From Kiritimatiellales bacterium (GTDB lineage Bacteria; Verrucomicrobiota; Kiritimatiellia; Kiritimatiellales; Tichowtungiaceae): 13,768 nucleotides of DNA. Location: contig JAQUXG010000012.1 of NCBI GenBank assembly GCA_028692515.1, forward strand, positions 1-13,768, read 5' to 3'. Under the pieces are notes generated by a model. It was not told the DNA's origin. It did not search any database and saw only the letters and a list, made by a program, of their open reading frames with translations. Shown in pieces: positions 6,882 to 11,481 of this stretch. A program made the translations under genes and the position numbers. Every line of letters starts with the position of its first letter. Position 1 is the stretch's first letter.

Positions 6882-8153
6882 ATGCACAGATACAAAAAAG
6901 CGCTGGTTGTCGGGTGCGGGCGAAGCGGGCGGGCGGCAGAAGCACTGTTGCGTTCCGAGGGTGCGACGGTGGTCAGTATTAGCCAAGAGACCACTCCGGA
7001 TTACCGATTTGAAGATCTGCATTTTGATCCGGATGTCGCCGTTATCAGCCCCGGATTTGCGTTAACTCATCCCTGGATTCAGGATCTGGTGAAACGCCGT
7101 ATTCCTCTTCTTTCCGAGCTGGAGCTGGGCTGGTCGCGCCGTCATTGTCCGGTGATTGCGGTGACTGGATCAAACGGCAAAAGTACGGTTGTGAAGTGGC
7201 TGGTTGAAGCATTGGCGCAGGCCGGTAAAACGGCTGTGCCGTGCGGAAACTACGGATTTCCGGTTTGTGCGGCTGCGGCACTTCCTGCGGTACCGGACTG
7301 GCTGGTGATGGAAGTCAGCTCGTTTCAGCTGGAAACGATTCAGGAGTTCCGCCCGGAAATCGGACTTTTAATCAACGTTCTGCCGAACCACCTTGACCGT
7401 CATGGAAGCATGGACGCTTACCGAGCCATGAAGCTTCGTCTGTTCGAAAATATGCAGGAACATGATGCGGCGATTGTTCCCTTTGATTTTTTCCAAACAT
7501 TGGGAAAAACCGGTTCCAATGTTTGGAAGACGTTCGGCACGGAGGAGGGGGCGGACGTCCGGTATGTCGGCGGACGGGTGGGAGAAATCGACCTGAACGG
7601 TACGCTTTTTGCCAATGAGATTCTCGGTTCTGCCGGCGCGGCAGTGGCGGCGGTCTGCACGGCCTGCGGTATTCCGGAGTCGGCGGTTGAGGCCAGCGCC
7701 CGTGCGTTTGAGCCGCTTCCGCACCGTGCGGCACTGGTGGCGGAGATTGACGGGGTGAAGTATGTGGACGATTCGAAGGCCACGAATCTGGCCGCGATGT
7801 GCGCGGCGGTCAAAATGTGCTCTGGAAAGGTGCATTTAATCGCCGGCGGACGGGCAAAAGAGAAGGATTTCAGTTTGGCAAAAGATTTACTGGCGCAGCG
7901 GGTTTCGCACCTATATCTTATCGGGGAAGCATCGGGTGCGATGCAGGATGCGTGGGGGGACGCTGTTCGGTGTGTTTCCTGCGGAACGTTAGATGAGGCG
8001 GTGGTTGCCGCACAGAAGCAGGCAAAGTCCGGTGAAACGGTTCTTCTTTCACCTGCATGCACCAGCTTTGATCAGTTTCGCGATTTTAATGAGCGCGGCG
8101 ATTGTTTCGCCGCAGCGGTGCGCGGGCTGATTGCAGAAAATGTGAGTGGATAA
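6882..8153 (+). CDS. murD: UDP-N-acetylmuramoylalanine--D-glutamate ligase
   Basis: MurD adds D-glutamate to UDP-MurNAc-L-Ala in the cytoplasm, the second step of peptidoglycan stem-peptide synthesis. The 423-residue product shows the N-terminal nucleotide-binding motif (VVGCGRSGRAAEALL), the ATP loop GSNGKST at 96-102, SSFQLETI, the magnesium motif NHLDRHG around His170, the lysine that is carbamylated in this family (Lys184 in AMKLRLFEN), YVDDSKATN, LIAGGRAKEKDF and LLSPACTSFDQFRDFNERG. It is slightly short for the family (about 440-450). An in-frame ATG at 6846 would add 12 residues (MDSRRHVSTISA) unlike MurD; the 6882 start gives the normal N-terminus and lies just behind a good promoter. 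Where I would expect Asp-His-Leu-Asp, this protein has Asn-His-Leu-Asp. A palindrome pair encodes residues 204-216 in the central domain. The following lipoprotein gene is 30 bases away. It is the first surviving gene of what looks like a dcw cluster. Confidence 0.95.
   Translation: MHRYKKALVVGCGRSGRAAEALLRSEGATVVSISQETTPDYRFEDLHFDPDVAVISPGFALTHPWIQDLVKRRIPLLSELELGWSRRHCPVIAVTGSNGKSTVVKWLVEALAQAGKTAVPCGNYGFPVCAAAALPAVPDWLVMEVSSFQLETIQEFRPEIGLLINVLPNHLDRHGSMDAYRAMKLRLFENMQEHDAAIVPFDFFQTLGKTGSNVWKTFGTEEGADVRYVGGRVGEIDLNGTLFANEILGSAGAAVAAVCTACGIPESAVEASARAFEPLPHRAALVAEIDGVKYVDDSKATNLAAMCAAVKMCSGKVHLIAGGRAKEKDFSLAKDLLAQRVSHLYLIGEASGAMQDAWGDAVRCVSCGTLDEAVVAAQKQAKSGETVLLSPACTSFDQFRDFNERGDCFAAAVRGLIAENVSG
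7491..7528. repeat. Pair of palindromes forming a 13-base perfect inverted repeat inside murD
   Basis: TTCCAA-ACA-TTGGGAA (7491-7506) and TTCCAA-TGT-TTGGAA (7514-7528) are related as reverse complements, spacer included. As a result 7491-7503 pairs perfectly with 7516-7528 over a 12-base loop. The segment is read as FQTLGKTGSNVWK within MurD. It could form one long hairpin or two small ones in DNA or RNA. Confidence 0.75.
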
Positions 8154-8170
8154 AAAGGCGGGTTAGTGGT

Positions 8171-8177
8171 GAAGGAG
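8171..8177 (+). promoter_or_regulatory. Shine-Dalgarno site of the LysM lipoprotein gene
   Basis: GAAGGAG ends six bases before ATG 8184. This supports the 8184 start over the upstream GTG at 8166, which precedes this site. Confidence 0.75.
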
Positions 8178-8183
8178 TTTATC

Positions 8184-9107
8184 ATGAAAGTGAATGTTTC
8201 GGGTTTGCGGGTTTTTGCGATGCACATGATGGTGCTGGCCGGTTTTTCTTTGATGCAGGGCTGCACAACGGGCGATGCTCCGGTTCGCTGGCTTAACTGG
8301 CCATACAGCACACCCAAGGATGCACCGGTTGTTCTTCCGGCCGGACCGGATATTACCGATGTCGGACTTCTTCCTATGAATAGCTCGATGCCGGCCGTTG
8401 AATCTGCCATTCCATCTGCAAAAGTTCACACGGTACAGAAGGGTGAAACTCTTTCGTCGATTGCCTCTTCCTACGGCACATCCTGGAAAGCGCTGGCGGA
8501 CTATAATGCTCTATCCAACCCCAACGTGCTGAAAGTCGGTCAGGAAATTAAGATTCCTGATGCATACGGCACCGTGACTCCGGTCAAGAAGCCCGCGCCG
8601 GTTTCCTGCCGTCCAGTTCCTGCGCCCATTAAGCAGGGAACCACATACACCATTCAGAAAGGTGATTATCTTTCCAGTATCGCCAAGCGCAGCGGTTTGA
8701 CCGTTAACGAAATCAAACTGGCCAATGGACTGAAGAGCGATAGCATTATTGCTGGCAAGAAACTGTCGATTCCAAAAAAAGGCGAAGTGAAGGCGGTTGC
8801 TGCAGCCAAACCGATTCCGGCCAAAGCGGCCAATCCTGCGCAACCGGTCGCGACCTCTTCAATGCTTCCGGCTCCTGCACCGATCGTAGATGCGGCTCCG
8901 GCTGTTGAAGCGGCTCCGGCCGCCGCTCCGGTTGCTGTCTCCGCGAGTGCGCCGGTCTATGAACACGTTCTCTATCCCGGTGAAACGCTCGACGATGTGG
9001 CCCGCCAGTACGGTAGCTCACAGCAGGAAATCATGAAGCTGAACAACATCACCGATCCTGCCTCGGTCAAGCCCGGCACCAAGCTTCTGGTTCCGATTCC
9101 GGAATAG
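8184..9107 (+). CDS. Predicted lipoprotein with three LysM domains
   Basis: LysM domains bind the GlcNAc backbone of peptidoglycan. The 307-residue protein begins with a signal peptide (MKVNVSGLRVFAMHMMVLAGFSLMQGC) whose Cys27 fits signal peptidase II cleavage, although the lipobox LMQGC is not ideal. LysM1 spans about 81-126 (VHTVQKGETLSSIASSYGTS), LysM2 about 155-198 (YTIQKGDYLSSIAKRSGLT) and LysM3 about 259-304 (EHVLYPGETLDDVARQYGSS). An Ala/Pro-rich linker (about 203-256) separates the last two. No catalytic domain such as M23, NlpC/P60 or amidase is present, so a binding or scaffolding role at the wall is the likeliest reading. Its place between murD and ftsW, 30 bases after murD and with its own Shine-Dalgarno, suggests a link to cell-wall growth or division. 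It ends 10 bases before a strong terminator. Its precise job is not known to me. Confidence 0.9.
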   Translation: MKVNVSGLRVFAMHMMVLAGFSLMQGCTTGDAPVRWLNWPYSTPKDAPVVLPAGPDITDVGLLPMNSSMPAVESAIPSAKVHTVQKGETLSSIASSYGTSWKALADYNALSNPNVLKVGQEIKIPDAYGTVTPVKKPAPVSCRPVPAPIKQGTTYTIQKGDYLSSIAKRSGLTVNEIKLANGLKSDSIIAGKKLSIPKKGEVKAVAAAKPIPAKAANPAQPVATSSMLPAPAPIVDAAPAVEAAPAAAPVAVSASAPVYEHVLYPGETLDDVARQYGSSQQEIMKLNNITDPASVKPGTKLLVPIPE

Positions 9108-9117
9108 CGGGATGAAC

Positions 9118-9149
9118 AAAAAAAGCGCCCTGCAACGGGCGCTTTTTTT
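9118..9149 (+). terminator. Strong intrinsic terminator after the LysM gene
   Basis: Seven A, GCGCCC, loop TGCAAC, GGGCGC and seven T give a perfect 13-pair stem if the A and T runs pair. It closes the murD-LysM unit, so ftsW needs its own promoter. The A-run would also make it active on the other strand. Confidence 0.92.
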
Positions 9150-9153
9150 ATGC

Positions 9154-9254
9154 GATCCAAGATTCGGGTTGCGGGAGATGAACATAGTTTATATCTGTGT
9201 CTCGCATCCTGAATCCCGTATCTTTTTCTCAAATACGTATTACGCATTACTTAT
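9154..9254. repeat. Degenerate heptamer tracts in the gap before ftsW
   Basis: Three period-7 tracts lie here. On the plus strand 9154-9181 reads GATCCAA, GATTCGG, GTTGCGG, GAGATGA. On the minus strand 9222 back to 9195 reads GATACGG, GATTCAG, GATGCGA, GACACAG. Plus-strand 9234-9254 reads TACGTAT, TACGCAT, TACTTAT. The first two tracts face each other and could form an imperfect hairpin (9161-9177 with 9199-9215). The periodicity is seen directly; the role is unknown. Confidence 0.55.
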
Positions 9255-9262
9255 TATCTCCT

Positions 9263-9268
9263 TATAGT
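9263..9268 (+). promoter_or_regulatory. Candidate -10 box for a leaderless ftsW transcript
   Basis: TATAGT (5 of 6 to TATAAT) ends six bases before the ftsW ATG at 9275, and no Shine-Dalgarno is present (the interval is CCTCCC). No good -35 box is visible 16-18 bases upstream. The geometry matches that at murD. Confidence 0.35.
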
Positions 9269-9274
9269 CCTCCC

Positions 9275-10414
9275 ATGCAACGAACCATCAGAGTGCTGAT
9301 TGCCGCCGTGCTTATTCTGGTCACGATTGGTGTAATCATGCTGTTTAGCGCCAGCATGGTGCGCGGGGATGCACAGTTTAATGACACCGCCTATTTCGTA
9401 AAACGTCAGGGCTTCTGGCTGGTTCTTTCTCTGATTGCCGCCGCCGTTTGCGCCCGTCTGGATTTGCGCTGGTTCCGCGTGGCCGCTCTTCCGCTGGCGG
9501 GAATTTTTGCGATCCTTCTGGTGGCGGTGCGCATTCCGGGTATTGGAATTTATATCAATGGCAGCTGGCGCTGGCTTCGCTTCGGCCCGTTCACCGTGCA
9601 ACCGTCGGAGTTTGCCAAGATCGGCATTATTCTGGCTTTTTCCTGGTGGATATCCCGCCGCCGCCGCTACATGCACACCTTTAAGCGCGGACTGCTTCCG
9701 CCGCTGGCGGCGCTGGGGCTTTTCGCAGTCCTCTTATTGGTCGAACCCGATTTTGGCACAACGATTCTGGTTGGAATGGTCACGATGGTGCTGCTTTATG
9801 TCGGCGGAGTGAGGCCTTTTCATCTGTTTGGATTCGCCGGGGCCGGGCTGTGCGCCTTGGCGGTTCTGTTGCTGCATAATGAAAACCGGATGCGGCGTAT
9901 TTTTGCATTTCTCGATCCGGAGAAGTATGAGCAGGGCGAAGCGTGGCAGTTGATTAACGGAATCAATGCGTTCGCATCCGGCGGAGCGTACGGGGTCGGC
10001 CTTGGCAACAGCATTCAGAAATATCACTACCTGCCGGAGTCACATACAGACTTTATTCTGCCGATTATAGGCGAAGAATTCGGGTTGGTTTCAACACTGC
10101 TTGTTCTGATTCTTTTTGTCGTTATTTTTATCTGCGGAATGCGCATCTCCGCGCGCGCATCCGATGATTTCGGCCGCTTCACAGCACTGGGGGTCACGCT
10201 GATGATTACCTTTCAGGCCGCGATCAATCTGGCCGTGGTCACGGGATGTATGCCGACCAAGGGGCTTGCGCTTCCTTTTATCAGTTACGGCGGCTCCAGC
10301 CTGCTCGTCTCATCAGCGATGATAGGCATGTTGGTGAACGTGGCGCACACGGCGCGTAATCCAAAAGTAAAAACCCGCACGGCATTGTTCAAGGATCGCC
10401 GCCGCACCGCTTGA
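9275..10414 (+). CDS. ftsW: FtsW, SEDS-family septal peptidoglycan polymerase
   Basis: FtsW is an inner-membrane glycosyltransferase that polymerises lipid II at the division septum with a class B PBP. The 379-residue product is almost wholly hydrophobic helices, consistent with about ten membrane segments. It carries SEDS motifs: IMLFSASM in TM1, INGSWRWLRFGPFTVQPSEFAK, VEPDFGTTILVG, AWQLINGINAFASGGAYGVGLGNSIQKYHYLPESHTDFILPIIGEEFG, and MPTKGLALPFISYGGSSLL. The GLGNS-QKY-YLPE-HTDF block favours FtsW over RodA, as does the murD neighbour. ATG 9275 gives the normal N-terminus (MQRTIRVLIAAVLIL); an ATG at 9197 would add 26 residues coded by the heptamer-rich gap and is rejected. It is a separate transcription unit because a strong terminator lies upstream. 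Genes that often follow it (murG, murC) are absent here; the next gene is convergent. Confidence 0.95.
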   Translation: MQRTIRVLIAAVLILVTIGVIMLFSASMVRGDAQFNDTAYFVKRQGFWLVLSLIAAAVCARLDLRWFRVAALPLAGIFAILLVAVRIPGIGIYINGSWRWLRFGPFTVQPSEFAKIGIILAFSWWISRRRRYMHTFKRGLLPPLAALGLFAVLLLVEPDFGTTILVGMVTMVLLYVGGVRPFHLFGFAGAGLCALAVLLLHNENRMRRIFAFLDPEKYEQGEAWQLINGINAFASGGAYGVGLGNSIQKYHYLPESHTDFILPIIGEEFGLVSTLLVLILFVVIFICGMRISARASDDFGRFTALGVTLMITFQAAINLAVVTGCMPTKGLALPFISYGGSSLLVSSAMIGMLVNVAHTARNPKVKTRTALFKDRRRTA

Positions 10415-10429
10415 TGTTGAGCTTGTTTT

Positions 10430-10483
10430 GTAGGGAGGGGGCCGTGCCCCCGCCTGAATTCCGCGATCAAGGATCGCGGCTAC
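10430..10483. repeat. REP-like pair (BIME-style) with GTAG heads in inverse orientation
   Basis: Plus strand: GTAG (10430-10433) then a hairpin GGAGGGGGC-CGT-GCCCCCGCC (10434-10454, one mismatch). Minus strand: GTAG (10483-10480) then a perfect hairpin CCGCGATC-CTT-GATCGCGG (10479-10461). A GTAG or GGAG head followed by a palindrome is the hallmark of REP elements moved by RAYT (Y1/TnpA-REP) proteins, and inverse pairs are called BIMEs. The position between convergent ftsW and the phosphoesterase gene is typical. No RAYT gene is in the window. The second hairpin is followed by a short T-run and might also end ftsW transcription. Confidence 0.65.
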
Positions 10484-10489
10484 AACTTT

Positions 10490-11431
10490 TTAAACCCTGT
10501 GGCGCAGGGTATGCACTGTGATTTCCGGCGGGCAGTTAAACCGTACGTCTACCGAAGAAGTTCCCGCTCCGCGCGATGTGTAGCCGGTCATTTCTTCAAA
10601 ACTCCAAAGGCCGGAATGGCATTCGCGCGGACACTTGCTGTTGATGAGCAGTGGATGCCCGCCCGGCAGACAGATCTGCCCGGCGTGGGTATGGCCGCAG
10701 AGGTAGAGATTTACACCTGCAAAGGCGGCCTTGCGGCAGATCTCCGGAGAATGCGCCAGCAGGATTTTAAACTGCTCCTCCGGAACGCCCTCAAGTGCTT
10801 TGTCGAGGTTGTCGGTTTCGTAGTAGTGAGGATCATCCACGCCGGCCAGGCAGATTGTTTCGCCCCGGTGTTCCAGCGTAACATGCTCATTCAACAGCAT
10901 CCGGATGCCGCCGGATTCCAGAACGGGAACCATTTCAATGCAGTCATGATTGCCGAGAATTGCATAGGTTTCTGTTTTGACGTAGCGCCGCAGTTCAACC
11001 ATCCGATTTGCAGGCGTTTCATAATCCTCAAACGTGCCTTCGCGGAAATCGCCGGTGATGACACATGCGTCATATGTAAGCGGTTCTACCAGCTGAATCA
11101 AACGCTCAATCAGTTCGGGATTGCCGTCGATATGCGTGTCGCTGATATGCAGCAGACGGAACCCGTCAAACGCCTCCGGCAGGTCGGCGCAACGCAGCTC
11201 CTGAAGATTCACCCTCACGGCCAGCGCGTTGCGATGGCCGCGTTTATAAAGACCGGTGGCTTTCAGGATGTTACGAATGATGCGATGCAGCGTGCGGATA
11301 TGCTCAATATGGAACCACACCTTGCCGCTGCCGAACAGCCGCGCCACATGGTGCGTCTGAATTTTCAGCCGTTGCGCCAGCAGAGGCCGCCCCAGCCGTT
11401 CTTCAAGCTGTTGATAGTCTGTTTCCGCCAT
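10490..11431 (-). CDS. Calcineurin-like metallophosphoesterase
   Basis: This 313-residue protein carries the full two-metal phosphoesterase motif set: Asp98 and His100 (SDTHID), Gly127-Asp128 (ITGDF), Asn161-His162-Asp163 (GNHD), His227 (LAHSPE) and GHTHAGQ at 246-252. The layout and the C-terminal GHTHAGQICLPGGHPLL resemble the YaeI/YkuE-type subgroup, some of which hydrolyse UDP-linked lipid intermediates; the true substrate here is not known. About 90 N-terminal residues precede the catalytic domain. They are hydrophilic and lack the N-terminal membrane helix or Tat signal often found in that subgroup, so a cytoplasmic location is likely. The start is supported by AAGGA upstream of the ATG at 11431. 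It is divergent from recD2 with 50 bases between, and convergent with ftsW. Confidence 0.9.
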   Translation of the reverse strand: MAETDYQQLEERLGRPLLAQRLKIQTHHVARLFGSGKVWFHIEHIRTLHRIIRNILKATGLYKRGHRNALAVRVNLQELRCADLPEAFDGFRLLHISDTHIDGNPELIERLIQLVEPLTYDACVITGDFREGTFEDYETPANRMVELRRYVKTETYAILGNHDCIEMVPVLESGGIRMLLNEHVTLEHRGETICLAGVDDPHYYETDNLDKALEGVPEEQFKILLAHSPEICRKAAFAGVNLYLCGHTHAGQICLPGGHPLLINSKCPRECHSGLWSFEEMTGYTSRGAGTSSVDVRFNCPPEITVHTLRHRV

Positions 11432-11450
11432 TGAGAGTTCCTTTTGCGCC

Positions 11451-11460
11451 GACTATAGTC
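11451..11460. promoter_or_regulatory. Palindrome GACTATAGTC in the divergent phosphoesterase/recD2 promoter region
   Basis: A perfect 10-base palindrome lies in the 50-base gap between divergent genes. It contains TATAGT on both strands, so it may serve as a -10 box in both directions or as an operator. No convincing -35 boxes were found. Confidence 0.3.
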
Positions 11461-11481
11461 ACAGCTCAATCGGCTTAAAAG

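Noticed and set aside
9197..9274. Upstream ATG extending ftsW by 26 residues
   Set aside because: The extension is encoded by heptamer-repeat DNA, and the family N-terminus begins at 9275.
10499..11434. 311-codon plus-strand open frame opposite the metallophosphoesterase
   Set aside because: The minus-strand frame has all catalytic motifs; the plus-strand frame has none and lacks a ribosome site.
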